Assembly (NCBI RefSeq): GCF_000011905.1
Contig: NC_002936.3
Coordinates: 1,178,001-1,242,000 of the forward strand
Direction: 5' to 3'
DNA: 64,000 nt
Source: Dehalococcoides mccartyi 195
GTDB taxonomy: Bacteria; Chloroflexota; Dehalococcoidia; Dehalococcoidales; Dehalococcoidaceae
Shown here: one piece after another, positions 1 through 8,567 of the stretch
Position numbering within the stretch: the first letter of the stretch is position 1
How the letters are laid out: every line of letters starts with the position of its first letter
The notes under the pieces: generated by a model
What the model was told of the DNA's origin: nothing
Databases searched by the model: none
What the model saw: only the letters and a program-made list of their open reading frames with translations
Program-made: the position numbers and the translations under genes

Positions 1-198
1 TTTTTGTTTGATACTGTTAGAGTAACTGGTGACCGAGCCCAGATAATAAGCCGAACAGCCGGGAATATTGGTAATGGCGTGTGAAACCAGCCCGCCGGTT
101 GCGGATTCCGTAACGCCCAAACTGAGCTTGCACTTATTAAGCAGCCGGCCTATTTCCCCTGCCAGAAGAGTTAGTTTATAATCTGGGTTATCAATCAT
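1..198 (-). CDS. CinA-family protein, N-terminal part (nicotinamide-nucleotide amidase domain), cut by window edge
   Basis: Partial gene; its ATG is at 198 and it runs off the left edge after 66 codons. The translation carries the CinA C-terminal-domain signature: a V-T-E-S-A-T-G-G-L stretch near residues 28-36 followed by I-P-G-C-S-A-Y-Y-L-G and V-x-S-Y-S-N. In this family the serine of the ES(C/A)TGG motif belongs to the active site of nicotinamide-nucleotide deamidation (PncC). The protein starts directly with this domain, so it looks like the stand-alone amidase form and not full-length CinA. It is divergent from the DUF167 gene, with only 30 bp between the two starts. Confidence 0.8.
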   Translation of the reverse strand, partial: MIDNPDYKLTLLAGEIGRLLNKCKLSLGVTESATGGLVSHAITNIPGCSAYYLGSVTSYSNSIKQK

Positions 199-228
199 AG
201 TATTATATTACCTTTTAGAGGGTTTAAT

Positions 229-522
229 ATGCCAGCCAAAGAAAGCCCGTTTAGGGTAAATTTAAAAATATTGCCTTCTGCCCAGAGGAATGAGCTGACC
301 GGGTATGAAAATGGTCTGCTGAAAATCAAGATAGCTGCCCAGCCGGAAAAGGGCAAGGCCAACAAAGCCCTGGTAGACTACCTGAGTGAGCTGCTTGATA
401 CCCCGAAATCAGAAATAGAAATATGCCGCGGGCTTAGCGGCAGAAACAAAGTGGTAGCCTTTTACTCACTTAGTCAGGCAGATTTTGAGGCAAAGATTTC
501 GGCAATTTTGCGGGGGTCTTAG
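229..522 (+). CDS. DUF167 / YggU-family small protein
   Basis: A 97-residue protein with the DUF167 (UPF0235) pattern: early V-N-L-K-I-x-P-x-A-x-x-N, the central A-Q-P-E-K-G-K-A-N-K-A-L at about residues 37-48, and G-L-S-G-R-N-K at about 66-72. Function of the family is unsettled. The ATG at 229 follows a GAGGG at 9-10 bases. Its last 53 bases overlap the 3' end of the histidine kinase gene on the other strand, so the two are convergent. Confidence 0.85.
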   Translation: MPAKESPFRVNLKILPSAQRNELTGYENGLLKIKIAAQPEKGKANKALVDYLSELLDTPKSEIEICRGLSGRNKVVAFYSLSQADFEAKISAILRGS

Positions 523-1654
523 CGTTTACCTTCACCACCACTACTTCGGCGGCCTTTTTCCGGGATATCCGGCTGTTTTTAACAGGCAAATCTATAATAA
601 ACCGCGTTCCCTGGCCCAGCTTGCTTTCAAGCTGTATCTTGCCGTCATGTTCCATAATAATACCGTAACACACACTCAGTCCCAGCCCCGTACCCCGGCT
701 GTCTTCCTTAGTGGTGAAAAACGGGTCAAATACCTTTTCCGCAATTTCTGGTGAAATACCCGGCCCGTTATCTTCTATTATCATGCGGATATAATTGCCC
801 ATATTCTGGGTCTTAATAAGCAGCCTGCCCCGCCCGTGAGCCTGATACATGGCCTGTTCGGCATTAAGTATCATATTAACCAGCACCTGCTGTATCTTGT
901 AAAAATCCAGCAAAGTAGCCGGCAGATTTTCCGCCAGTTCCAGTTCCACTACTATATTCTGCACAACCAGCTCGTATTCACGCAGTTCCACAGATTTACG
1001 GATAATTTCATTAAGTCCGCACAGCTTCTTTTCCTGCTGGTAGCTGCGGGCAAATGTGCGCAGGTTATCTATTACCTTGGCCGCCCTCAAGGCTTCCGTA
1101 TGGATACGCTCAATATCCCGGTGCTGTTCTTCGCTGGTGCATTTACGGGCCAGCCTTTCCGAAAAACCGAGAATACTGGTAAGCGGGCTGTTTATCTCAT
1201 GAGCTACTCCGGCTGTGAGCGCACCCACCGAGGCTAAGCGGCTGGAAAGATTAAGGTCTTTTTCTAATCTGCGTTGCTTCTCTTCAGCCTTTTTGCGTTC
1301 AGAAATATCCCGGATAGTTAAAAATACCAGATTTCTTTCATCCAGCTGGAATAAATGATAATGTATTTCTATAGGTACAGACCTGTTGTCTTTGGTATTA
1401 TACAGGTATTCTATTGAAAGGTAACGGCTTTCCAGCAGGTCCAGCCATACAATCCGGTTTATATTGAAACACTCAAAACTGACATCCGCAGGCTGTATCC
1501 TTAAAAAATCTTCATGGGTATGGCCGAGGTAACGGCACATTTGCCCGTTGGCCTCCAGGAATTTGAGCGGCTTTCCTTCCCCAGAGGCTTCATAAACCGC
1601 CACCGCATCCAGCATATTATCTAAAAATAAATGAAAAAGTTCGGCTTTTTCCAT
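470..1654 (-). CDS. PAS-domain sensor histidine kinase
   Basis: 394 residues, no membrane segment seen, so probably cytoplasmic. Order of domains: PAS at about 1-118 (ending D-I-S-E-R-K-K-A), coiled linker, dimerisation domain with the phospho-accepting His152 in V-A-H-E-I-N-S-P-L, then the ATPase domain with Asn264 of the N box (N-M-I-L-N-A-E-Q-A), the G1 box D-N-G-P-G-I near 295, the F box F-D-P-F-F-T-T-K near 309 and the G2 box G-T-G-L-G-L near 321. All catalytic boxes are intact. The upstream gene on the same strand is a receiver/HTH fusion that is a natural phosphotransfer partner, but a terminator lies between them. AGGA precedes the ATG. Confidence 0.93.
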   Translation of the reverse strand: MEKAELFHLFLDNMLDAVAVYEASGEGKPLKFLEANGQMCRYLGHTHEDFLRIQPADVSFECFNINRIVWLDLLESRYLSIEYLYNTKDNRSVPIEIHYHLFQLDERNLVFLTIRDISERKKAEEKQRRLEKDLNLSSRLASVGALTAGVAHEINSPLTSILGFSERLARKCTSEEQHRDIERIHTEALRAAKVIDNLRTFARSYQQEKKLCGLNEIIRKSVELREYELVVQNIVVELELAENLPATLLDFYKIQQVLVNMILNAEQAMYQAHGRGRLLIKTQNMGNYIRMIIEDNGPGISPEIAEKVFDPFFTTKEDSRGTGLGLSVCYGIIMEHDGKIQLESKLGQGTRFIIDLPVKNSRISRKKAAEVVVVKVNAKTPAKLPKSLPQNLPD

Positions 1655-1855
1655 CAGTAATTCCTACAAAATATACGGTATCCCGTGCCAAATCTGAGTA
1701 TCCCCGGAAGCAGTATCAATAACGGCCTTCCCAAATACAGCCGGACTTTCTGACACCGCTTAATTTACCCGGATATGTTTTACCCCGCTATACAGATTAT
1801 TACGTCTTTTATTATACATGTTTAAAAATGCCTAATAAAGTACAGAGTTGAAAAG

Positions 1856-1885
1856 AAAAAGACCAGCCTGAGGCTGGTCTTCTTT
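1856..1885 (-). terminator. Rho-independent terminator of the receiver/HTH gene
   Basis: Perfect inverted repeat GACCAGCC/GGCTGGTC with a three-base loop (1861-1879), flanked by A-rich and T-rich runs on both sides, so it can work in both directions. It sits 20-50 bases beyond the stop of the minus-strand gene at 1908. Confidence 0.8.
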
Positions 1886-1907
1886 TAGAGTGAAAAATTA
1901 AAACTGC

Positions 1908-2450
1908 TTAAGCTTCGGGGGAAATGCGGAGAAAATTCTTGGTGGCGTTTATGATATCCATCTCACCGAAGGGCTTGTTCATAACACCAAAGGGACCTTG
2001 TGCCAATACTTTGGCCATAGTGTCGCTGTCAGGATAACCGGTTATGATAGTAACCGGCAGTTTAGGTTTGATGGCCCGAATCTTCTGGTAAAGTTCCGCC
2101 CCATTTAAACCGGGCATTTTGAGGTCAAGGAATACCAGGTCAAAGTCTTTACTTTGCAGCTGTTCCAGTGCTTCGTCCCCGTTTTTGGCCATGCTGACCG
2201 CATGTCCCTGGTCTTCCAAAGTCTCTTTGAAAAGACTGCGCACTGTACTCTCATCATCAATAACCAGGACACTTGCTCTTACGCCAACCGCACTCTTGCG
2301 TAACCATTCGTCAATAGATGACTTGTCAAAACGCCAGCTATGGCTGACCTTCAACGCCGGAATAGCATTACGCTGGAGAAGACGGTAAATTGTTTTCTGG
2401 GTAACTCTGAGATATTCGGCTACTTCGCGAACAGTCATTAAATCAGCCAT
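1908..2450 (-). CDS. Excisionase-type HTH fused to a response-regulator receiver domain
   Basis: 180 residues. Residues 3-52 are an excisionase/MerR-like DNA-binding domain (M-T-V-R-E-V-A-E-Y-L-R-V-T-Q-K-T-I-Y-R, then W-R-F-D-K-S-S-I-D-E-W-L). Residues 60-178 are a complete receiver: acidic pocket at 65-66 (D-D), phosphoacceptor Asp109 in V-F-L-D-L-K-M-P-G, Thr137 in T-I-I-T-G, and Lys159 in M-N-K-P-F. The usual order in response regulators is receiver first, so this head-to-tail arrangement is uncommon. A phosphorylation-controlled DNA-binding role is inferred. The neighbouring PAS kinase (470-1654) is the likely partner. AGGAG lies 7 bases before the ATG. Confidence 0.9.
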   Translation of the reverse strand: MADLMTVREVAEYLRVTQKTIYRLLQRNAIPALKVSHSWRFDKSSIDEWLRKSAVGVRASVLVIDDESTVRSLFKETLEDQGHAVSMAKNGDEALEQLQSKDFDLVFLDLKMPGLNGAELYQKIRAIKPKLPVTIITGYPDSDTMAKVLAQGPFGVMNKPFGEMDIINATKNFLRISPEA

Positions 2451-2507
2451 GATATTCTCCTAATCCTTTGTAACAATATATTTATACTCTTACAAGACTC
2501 TTTTTAC

Positions 2508-2536
2508 ATTATAGCAACTCGCTATGCAAAGGACAA
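2508..2536 (-). promoter_or_regulatory. Sigma-70-type promoter of the HTH/receiver gene
   Basis: On the minus strand TTGTCC (2531-2536), 17-bp spacer, TATAAT (2508-2513). Predicted transcript has a leader of about 50 bases with a clear Shine-Dalgarno sequence. Confidence 0.6.
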
Positions 2537-2816
2537 ATAGGGACAAAATCTTGAACATATTATATACACACTATGATAATCTGGTTACTATATCTTTACA
2601 GCCTGTTCTCAGCCCCAAATCACCCGAATCTCAGGAATAGCCCAATAATCCAGGAGTATCCGCCCAAACAACCATGCTGTATCTTGAATCATGCCAAAGC
2701 TGATGTTACGTTTTTTAGGGTCAGTGTGTTATTATTGTAATCCAGTAAGGTATTTTAAAATAATATCCACCTGAGATACAAGTTAGATACACTGATAAAG
2801 GCAGGGTTTAGTTAGG
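2537..2816. other. Intergenic stretch without recognisable gene
   Basis: AT-rich stretch between the minus-strand HTH/receiver gene and the plus-strand hydrolase. It contains short direct repeats (GGACAAA/GGGACAAAA near 2531-2550; AGATACA/TAGATACA near 2774-2792). No long ORF, tRNA or strong hairpin is visible. It presumably holds the hydrolase promoter. Confidence 0.5.
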
Positions 2817-3926
2817 GTGATTCGTAATATTACAATAAGCCAGACTACTAAAGCTATTTTCCGCTGGGGAATTATACTCGCAAGCATAGCTCTGCTCGGG
2901 TTGCCCATGATAATCAGCGCCGCCATTGTCCCGTACGTAAATTCAAGCCTGGTAGCCCAGTATCAGGTAGGCAACATTCAGGGGCAGATAACCTTTAATC
3001 AGGCGGGCAAAGACCCCGAGGTTCTGGATATTTCAATCTGGTATCCCACCACCGGCCAGGGTTCTTTCTCTTTTGAGGGATTTGACGGCACACTGGCAGA
3101 TTTCAGCGGCGGGCCGTATCCGCTTATTATTTTTAATCACGGACTGAACGCTAATGACATTGATCCCCTTTATCTTAAGGAAAGTCTGGTGGGACAGGGA
3201 TATGTGGTGGCATCAGTAGAGTTTAATGACATGCCGTCAATAATTTTTTCAGATTATATCTCCACTACCCCCAGAACAGACTGGGATAACCGTACTGATA
3301 ACCTTTTTTCAGCAGTAGACAATTTTTTCCGTGATAATTACCTTAACTATCTGGAAAATTACCGCATAAACCAGTCCCGTTTCAGTCTGGATTATGTACT
3401 GAATATGAATAAAAATCCGTCTTCGCCTTTTTACGGGCTGATAGATGCAGATAAAATAGGCATGGCCGGGCATTCACTGGGGGGGCTGACCACGCTCTCT
3501 CTTAGCGGTGCCCACCCTGACCCGGCGGTGGCTGATCCGCGGATAAAAGCCATAATCCTGCTGGCCACACCGGCTTATCCCTTTGAGAACAATTTGGACA
3601 ATGTGAATATTCCGGTTATGGTTATGCGGGGGGATTATGACCTGATGATGACCAGTGCCGAAGATGACCTCTGGGTAACTGACCAGGGGCTTAGCGCACC
3701 TAAATTCTTTCTGGTGGTCAGCCAGTCCCATCACTTTACCTTCAGCCAGTCACCTTACAGCATTTCAGACCCGCTGCCGCATGTAAACCATGACGGGCGG
3801 ATTGAAGTCATTATGACTTACAGTCTGGCTTTTATGAACTACTATCTGAAGGGTGATGCAGATGCCCTTAAGGTACTGGAAAACCAGGACCCCATGCTGG
3901 CCCAATATTATTACGAACTGGAATAG
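2817..3926 (+). CDS. Secreted or membrane-anchored alpha/beta-hydrolase (lipase/PAF-acetylhydrolase-like)
   Basis: 369 residues beginning at a GTG. A hydrophobic segment at about 15-37 after a basic start looks like a signal peptide or anchor. The nucleophile elbow G-H-S-L-G-G is at 218-223 (Ser220); candidate acid in M-R-G-D-Y-D near 273-277 and candidate histidine in S-Q-S-H-H-F near 302-307 complete the triad. I-F-N-H-G-L at 105-110 would form the oxyanion region. The fold resembles lipases and platelet-activating-factor acetylhydrolases; the substrate cannot be read from the sequence. It is a single-gene unit ended by a bidirectional terminator. Confidence 0.8.
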   Translation: MIRNITISQTTKAIFRWGIILASIALLGLPMIISAAIVPYVNSSLVAQYQVGNIQGQITFNQAGKDPEVLDISIWYPTTGQGSFSFEGFDGTLADFSGGPYPLIIFNHGLNANDIDPLYLKESLVGQGYVVASVEFNDMPSIIFSDYISTTPRTDWDNRTDNLFSAVDNFFRDNYLNYLENYRINQSRFSLDYVLNMNKNPSSPFYGLIDADKIGMAGHSLGGLTTLSLSGAHPDPAVADPRIKAIILLATPAYPFENNLDNVNIPVMVMRGDYDLMMTSAEDDLWVTDQGLSAPKFFLVVSQSHHFTFSQSPYSISDPLPHVNHDGRIEVIMTYSLAFMNYYLKGDADALKVLENQDPMLAQYYYELE

Positions 3927-3970
3927 GTTTTCTATTCCTGCCTTTAAAAAAACCTCCGGGGATAAATAAA

Positions 3971-4000
3971 AAGCCCTGCTTTTAAAAGCAGGGCTTTGTT
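3971..4000. terminator. Bidirectional terminator between hydrolase and zinc-ribbon genes
   Basis: Inverted repeat AAGCCCTGC/GCAGGGCTT (3971-3995) with a TTTTAAAA-like loop and T-rich flanks in both orientations, placed between two convergent genes. Confidence 0.85.
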
Positions 4001-4019
4001 TAGTTTCTTAAACTAGTGC

Positions 4020-4337
4020 CTATCTGCCGCCTTTTACGCGGTTGTAGCAATTGCTGCAATACACGGGGCGACCCTGGCGGGGTTCAAAGGGAACCTCGGT
4101 GTCCTGACCGCACTGAGCGCAGACAGCCTGGAACATCTGGCGAGCAGGACCTCTGCTCATACCCCCGAAACCACCGGTCGAACCGCCTCTTTCAGCCTTG
4201 CGGGCCTGGCGGCAGCTAACGCAGCGCTTGGGATCATTGGTGTAGCCGCGGGAAGCATAAAGCTCCTGCTCTGAAGCTGTAAAGGTGAATGAAGCGCCAC
4301 AATCAGCACACTGGATTTCTTTATCCTGGTAAGCCAA
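4020..4337 (-). CDS. Double zinc-ribbon protein
   Basis: 105 residues when started at the TTG at 4337, which has AGGAGGT at the ideal distance; a longer reading from the ATG at 4388 adds 17 low-complexity residues and lacks a ribosome site. The N-terminal half holds C-A-D-C...C-V-S-C, matching the small 'probable zinc-ribbon' family with F-T-F-T-A-S-E-Q-E-L-Y and G-Y-T-N-D-P-K-R-C. The C-terminal half holds C-A-Q-C...C-S-N-C of a second CXXC ribbon. A Gly/Arg-rich linker (G-G-S-T-G-G-F-G-G) joins them. Nucleic-acid or ribosome association is common for such proteins but is only inferred. Confidence 0.8.
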   Translation of the reverse strand: MAYQDKEIQCADCGASFTFTASEQELYASRGYTNDPKRCVSCRQARKAERGGSTGGFGGMSRGPARQMFQAVCAQCGQDTEVPFEPRQGRPVYCSNCYNRVKGGR

Positions 4338-4438
4338 TCTGGATGACCTCCTCTCTGAAAATAGTTGGCTAGAGTTGCGGTCATCCAAAGTGAAGGGTTA
4401 ACCGATGAGACAACCTGTGTTCTAAACCACCGAAGGTA

Positions 4439-4467
4439 ATTATACAATTGTGCCTGGCTATTTACAA
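4439..4467 (-). promoter_or_regulatory. Promoter of the zinc-ribbon gene
   Basis: Minus strand TTGTAA (4462-4467), 17-bp spacer, TATAAT (4439-4444). The predicted leader is about 95 bases. The remaining stretch 4468-4699 toward typA contains no gene; a plus-strand promoter for typA must lie there but no strong match was identified. Confidence 0.6.
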
Positions 4468-4699
4468 ATACCAATTTAACCTTTTTGCCATATTTTCCTG
4501 AAAAGAGTAAAATATTTCTCTAAGCAGTGAATAATAAAGCAGTAAAGACCAACTTGAATAACCTTTTTATCCATATCCCCTACGGCTTACGCCAGCGTTA
4601 CCGACTGGTTTCTTCCGTTTAATTCCCGCTTTTTCATTCTTTTGTGATTTGCAGGGCGAAGTATGCCCTGGTAACCAGGCTATTTTCAGGAGAAAGATT

Positions 4700-6529
4700 T
4701 TGGAAAACTACCAGAGAACCGATATCCGTAATATTGCTATTATTGCCCACGTAGACCACGGCAAAACCAGCCTGGTAGACGTGATGCTTAAACAAAGCCG
4801 CATTTTCCGTGAAAACCAGCACGTTGGCGAGCTTATTATGGACCGAAACACCCTTGAACGGGAAAAAGGCATTACTATTCTGGCCAAAAACACCGCCATA
4901 ACCTACCGCGGAGTAAAGATAAACATCATTGATACTCCCGGACATGCTGACTTTTCGGGTGAGGTTGAGCGGGTACTGAATATGGCAGACGGCTGTCTCT
5001 TGGTGATTGACAGTATAGACGGCCCTATGCCCCAAACCCGTTTTGTGCTTAAGGAAGCCATGCAGAAAAAGCTGAAGCCTATTGTAGTTATAAACAAGAT
5101 AGACCGCGAAAATGCCCGCCCTGAAATAGTGCTGGGGCTGGTACAGGACTTGTTTCTGGAGCTGGCTACCACCGAGGAACAGCTGGACTTCCCGGTAGTT
5201 TATACCTCTGCCCGCGAAGGGTATGCCGTAAATACCCCCGGTACAAAAAGCACTGACCTTATCCCCCTGTTTGAGTGCATACTGGATAAAATTCCCCCGC
5301 CCAGCATCGCCCAGGGTGAATTCCAAATGCTTATTTCCAACCTGGATTATGATACCCACAAAGGGCGGATAGCTATCGGGCGCATTCAGCGGGGTAAAAT
5401 ATGCTCCCATGACCGGGTAGTTAATATAGATTCCCAAAATAAAGCTCACCCTTTTGAAGTGGGTCAGGTATTTACCTTTATGGGATTGGGCAAACAGGAA
5501 GTGGAGTGTGCCGAAGCAGGTGAGATAGTAGCCATTACCGGTCTGGAAAACGCCTCAATAGGTGATACCGTCACCAGCCCTCTCCAGCCTGAGGCCCTGC
5601 CCCGCATTGAAATAGGCGAACCTACTGTCAGAATGACTTTCGGGGTCAATACCTCACCTTTCGGGGGGCGGGAAGGTAAATTCTGCACCTCACGCCAGCT
5701 TCGGGAAAGGCTTTTCCGTGAACTGGAGACCAATATAGGGCTGAGGGTTGAGGAAACTGATTCGCCGGACTCATTTTTGATTTCCGGGCGGGGCGAACTC
5801 CACCTGTCCATCCTGGTAGAGACCATGCGCCGCGAAGGGTATGAATTTGAAATATCCAAACCCGAAGCCATCACGAAAGATATAAACGGCAAAGTCTATG
5901 AGCCGGTGGAAACTCTGACGATAGATGTCCGCGAGGATTTTGTGGGAGAGGTCACCGAACTTCTGGGTAAACGCCAGGCCCGCATGACTGATATGCACAA
6001 TGACGGCGAAGGAAACGTAAGGCTGGAATATAACATACCCACCCGCGGTCTTATCGGCTTCCGCAACTCGTTCCTGACAGCTACCAGAGGCACAGGCGTA
6101 CTGAACAGCCAGTTTCTGGATTTTCAGCCCTGGTGCGGTGAAATAGAGCAAAGCCGGACCGGCGCATTGGTGGCAGCCGAAGCAGGTTTGTCCTGCACTT
6201 ACGGGCTTAATAACTCACAGGAACGGGGCATACTGATGATAGATGCCAATGTACCTGTGTACGAGGGCATGATAGTCGGCCTGCATGCCAGAGGTCTTGA
6301 CCTGGCAGTAAATGTCTGCAAGCAGAAAAAGATGACCAATATCCGTTCGTCTACTTCGGACATTGCCATAAAACTGGTGCCGCCTATGAAACTCAGCCTT
6401 GAGCAATCTATGGATTTTATCGCCGAAGATGAGCTGGTTGAGGTCACTCCCAAAAGTATCCGCCTGCGGAAGAAGATACTGGATACCGAAATGAGACTTA
6501 GGGCTCGCAAACGCACTGAAAGTAATTAG
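4700..6529 (+). CDS. typA: Ribosome-associated GTPase TypA/BipA
   Basis: 609 residues from the TTG at 4700, which follows CAGGAGA at a good distance; upstream in-frame reading adds 17 unrelated residues. G1 H-V-D-H-G-K-T-S, G3 D-T-P-G-H-A-D-F and G4 N-K-I-D are intact, followed by the beta-barrel domain, an EF-G-like domain V region and the TypA-specific C terminus (R-G-L-I-G-F-R-N and the N-V-C-K-Q-K-K-M-T-N-I-R-S motif). Length is typical. The family acts in translation and 50S assembly under stress or cold. It is a monocistronic unit with its own terminator. Confidence 0.96.
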   Translation: MENYQRTDIRNIAIIAHVDHGKTSLVDVMLKQSRIFRENQHVGELIMDRNTLEREKGITILAKNTAITYRGVKINIIDTPGHADFSGEVERVLNMADGCLLVIDSIDGPMPQTRFVLKEAMQKKLKPIVVINKIDRENARPEIVLGLVQDLFLELATTEEQLDFPVVYTSAREGYAVNTPGTKSTDLIPLFECILDKIPPPSIAQGEFQMLISNLDYDTHKGRIAIGRIQRGKICSHDRVVNIDSQNKAHPFEVGQVFTFMGLGKQEVECAEAGEIVAITGLENASIGDTVTSPLQPEALPRIEIGEPTVRMTFGVNTSPFGGREGKFCTSRQLRERLFRELETNIGLRVEETDSPDSFLISGRGELHLSILVETMRREGYEFEISKPEAITKDINGKVYEPVETLTIDVREDFVGEVTELLGKRQARMTDMHNDGEGNVRLEYNIPTRGLIGFRNSFLTATRGTGVLNSQFLDFQPWCGEIEQSRTGALVAAEAGLSCTYGLNNSQERGILMIDANVPVYEGMIVGLHARGLDLAVNVCKQKKMTNIRSSTSDIAIKLVPPMKLSLEQSMDFIAEDELVEVTPKSIRLRKKILDTEMRLRARKRTESN

Positions 6530-6556
6530 CCGTATTTGGGCTGATAGCCTTTACCA

Positions 6557-6583
6557 GGGGGCAATCTAAAGTTGCCCCTTTTG
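6557..6583 (+). terminator. Terminator of typA
   Basis: GGGGCAA/TTGCCCC hairpin (about 6558-6578) followed by TTTTG on the plus strand, 30 bases after the typA stop. Confidence 0.8.
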
Positions 6584-6654
6584 TATGAAACGAGGTGGGT
6601 TTAAGCAGCGCAGACAGCTATCCGATACAGGTCTTTTAAGCTTCTTTTGCCATA

Positions 6655-6687
6655 TAAAACCGTCCGCCCCTCTTTGTGGAGGGGCGG
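6655..6687 (-). terminator. Terminator of the MFS transporter gene
   Basis: Nine-base-pair stem CCGCCCCTC/GAGGGGCGG (6664-6687) followed on the minus strand by ACGGTTTTAT. It lies 65 bases past the stop at 6751. Confidence 0.65.
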
Positions 6688-6750
6688 CACTCATTTACCC
6701 GGCTTGTACTGTTAAATCTTAGAGAGTACTAGCTTATACCTGAAAAAATT

Positions 6751-8157
6751 TTATTTATCCAGTGCCCGTTGGTCAGATTCATGTTTAACCGAAATTGAGG
6801 TGGAAGCATCGGATATATCTACCTTGTTGGTTTCTTTAATAAACATGAAACCAACTACCATACAGATACCGGCAATTGCCATCGGCCACCACAATCCGGC
6901 AAAGTCATTTCCGGTGGCATTGATAAGTATCAAACCTATCATAGGCACCAGACCACCGAAGACGCCGTTACCCAGATGGTAAGGCAAAGACATAGAGGTG
7001 TAACGTATCTTGGTGGGGAACAGCTCTACCAGGAAGGCGGCAATAGGCCCGTAAACCATAGTCACGTAAATTACCTGGATAAATACCAGGATACCCAGCA
7101 TGACAGGATTATAGCCTATATAACCGAACAGGAAGTGCTGGCCGGGGTCTGTAGGCGCAAAGGCCGCCATCAGGCCGTAAATGGGGTAGTAAGTCAGCAC
7201 CGCCAGAAGCATACCGGTAAGCATTACCTTTTTCCGGCCTATCCGGTCTGAGAGAGACCCGAAGAAGACAAAAAACGGCATGGATAGCAGCAGCGCCGCA
7301 CCGACTATCAGGTTGGAATCAATCAGAGGTGTCTCAAATATTTTCTGCAGATAGAACAGCGCATAGAATTGACCTGTGTACCAGACCACGCCCTGACCCA
7401 TGGTAGCCCCGAACAGGGCTATCAGAACCCAGCGCAGGTTATAAGGATTAGCAAAGCTTTCCTTGAGCGGGTTTTTGGAAACAGCTTTGGTATCCTTCAG
7501 CTGCTGGAACAGAGGAGATTCTTTTAAAGCACTGCGTATCCAGAGTGACAGCGCCACCAGTAATATGGAAGCCATGAATGGCAGACGCCAGCCCCATTCG
7601 TTGAAGTCTGCTTCTCCCAGACCCATACGGGTGACTAATATGACACCCAGGGAGATAAGCAAACCCAGTGTAGCTGTAGTCTGAATCCAGCTGGTGTAAT
7701 AACCACGCTTTCCCTGCGGAGCGTGTTCAGCCACAAAAGTAGCCGCACCGCCGTACTGACCACCCAAGGCCAGACCTTGCAGAATACGCATGGTAATAAG
7801 GATTATACCTGCCCAGGCGCCCAGCACGTCCTGAGTGGGCAATAAACCAATGAGGAAGGTGCACGAGCCCATGATGGTAATTGTAATAAGATAAGTAAAT
7901 TTGCGGCCAACCAGGTCACCTATCCGGCCGAAAACTATAGCACCGAACGGGCGAACTAGAAAACCGACAGCAAACGTGCCCAGCCAAGCGATAATATCGC
8001 CGATGGGGGTACCGGTATTATAGAATTTGCTGGCAATGGTAGTTGCCAAAGCACCGAAGATATAAAAGTCATACCATTCTATAACCGTACCGGCAGAGGA
8101 AGCGAATATTACCTTCCATATGCCTTTTGGAGTGGGGGGGCTAGATGTTTGCATCAT
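6751..8157 (-). CDS. MFS transporter, metabolite:H+ symporter (MHS/ProP-ShiA) type
   Basis: 468 residues with about 12 hydrophobic segments. The MFS loop 2-3 signature is G-R-I-G-D-L-V-G-R-K-F (about 76-86) and its second-half copy is S-D-R-I-G-R-K-K. An early S-A-G-T-V-I-E-W-Y-D-F-Y-I-F-G motif is diagnostic of the MHS subfamily (alpha-ketoglutarate, shikimate, proline/betaine symporters). Substrate is not readable; import of a carboxylate or osmolyte is the family expectation. A GGAGGG precedes an ATG-ATG pair. The disrupted uspA gene lies directly upstream on the same strand, so the IS insertion may have removed or replaced its promoter. Confidence 0.9.
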   Translation of the reverse strand: MMQTSSPPTPKGIWKVIFASSAGTVIEWYDFYIFGALATTIASKFYNTGTPIGDIIAWLGTFAVGFLVRPFGAIVFGRIGDLVGRKFTYLITITIMGSCTFLIGLLPTQDVLGAWAGIILITMRILQGLALGGQYGGAATFVAEHAPQGKRGYYTSWIQTTATLGLLISLGVILVTRMGLGEADFNEWGWRLPFMASILLVALSLWIRSALKESPLFQQLKDTKAVSKNPLKESFANPYNLRWVLIALFGATMGQGVVWYTGQFYALFYLQKIFETPLIDSNLIVGAALLLSMPFFVFFGSLSDRIGRKKVMLTGMLLAVLTYYPIYGLMAAFAPTDPGQHFLFGYIGYNPVMLGILVFIQVIYVTMVYGPIAAFLVELFPTKIRYTSMSLPYHLGNGVFGGLVPMIGLILINATGNDFAGLWWPMAIAGICMVVGFMFIKETNKVDISDASTSISVKHESDQRALDK

Positions 8158-8223
8158 ATGTCCCTCCTATACAGTTCTCTTTTAATTTATTTGTTAATTG
8201 CCTTGCCGCCCAGGACAAGCAGA

Positions 8224-8567
8224 TTATTCGCTTGAGCGGATAAGCATAATGGGAATATTGGAGTGGCGGACAACCCGTTCGGCTACGCTTCCCAGTAACC
8301 AGCGGGCAGCACCGCTTCTTCCGTGCGTGGACATGGCAATCACGTCCACCTTCTCTTCCTCTGCTGTTTTCAGTATAACTTCAGCTGCTCCGCCTTCCCT
8401 TAACAGAACCCTGACGTCATACCCTTCGCTTTTAAGTTTGTTTCCAATACTGGCCATATATTCTTTGCCGGTATCTACCTGTTCGTTTACCGAAATAGCG
8501 GCAATGGCAGGGTCAGAAAATGCAAACTCCATAGCGGGGTTGGAGACCACATTTATAAGCAGAATCT
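8224..8567 (-). pseudogene. uspA, 3' fragment (universal stress protein interrupted by IS256-family element)
   Basis: Encodes the C-terminal 111 residues of a universal stress protein: I-L-L-I-N-V-V at the junction, then G-A-A-E-V-I-L-K, D-V-I-A-M-S-T-H-G-R-S-G and the G-S-V-A-E-R-V-V-R-H-S nucleotide-binding end. The N-terminal 34 residues are on the other side of the insertion (10023-10124). Joining the two at the duplicated 8 bp restores one in-frame 145-residue UspA. An open frame continues from this fragment 130 bases into the IS end, giving a chimeric 158-codon reading frame that lacks the N-terminal ATP-binding strand and is unlikely to work. Confidence 0.9.
8560..8567. repeat. Target-site duplication, left copy
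   Basis: CAGAATCT directly abutting the IS left end; the same 8 bases abut the right end at 10023-10030. Removing the IS and one copy restores the uspA reading frame. Confidence 0.9.
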
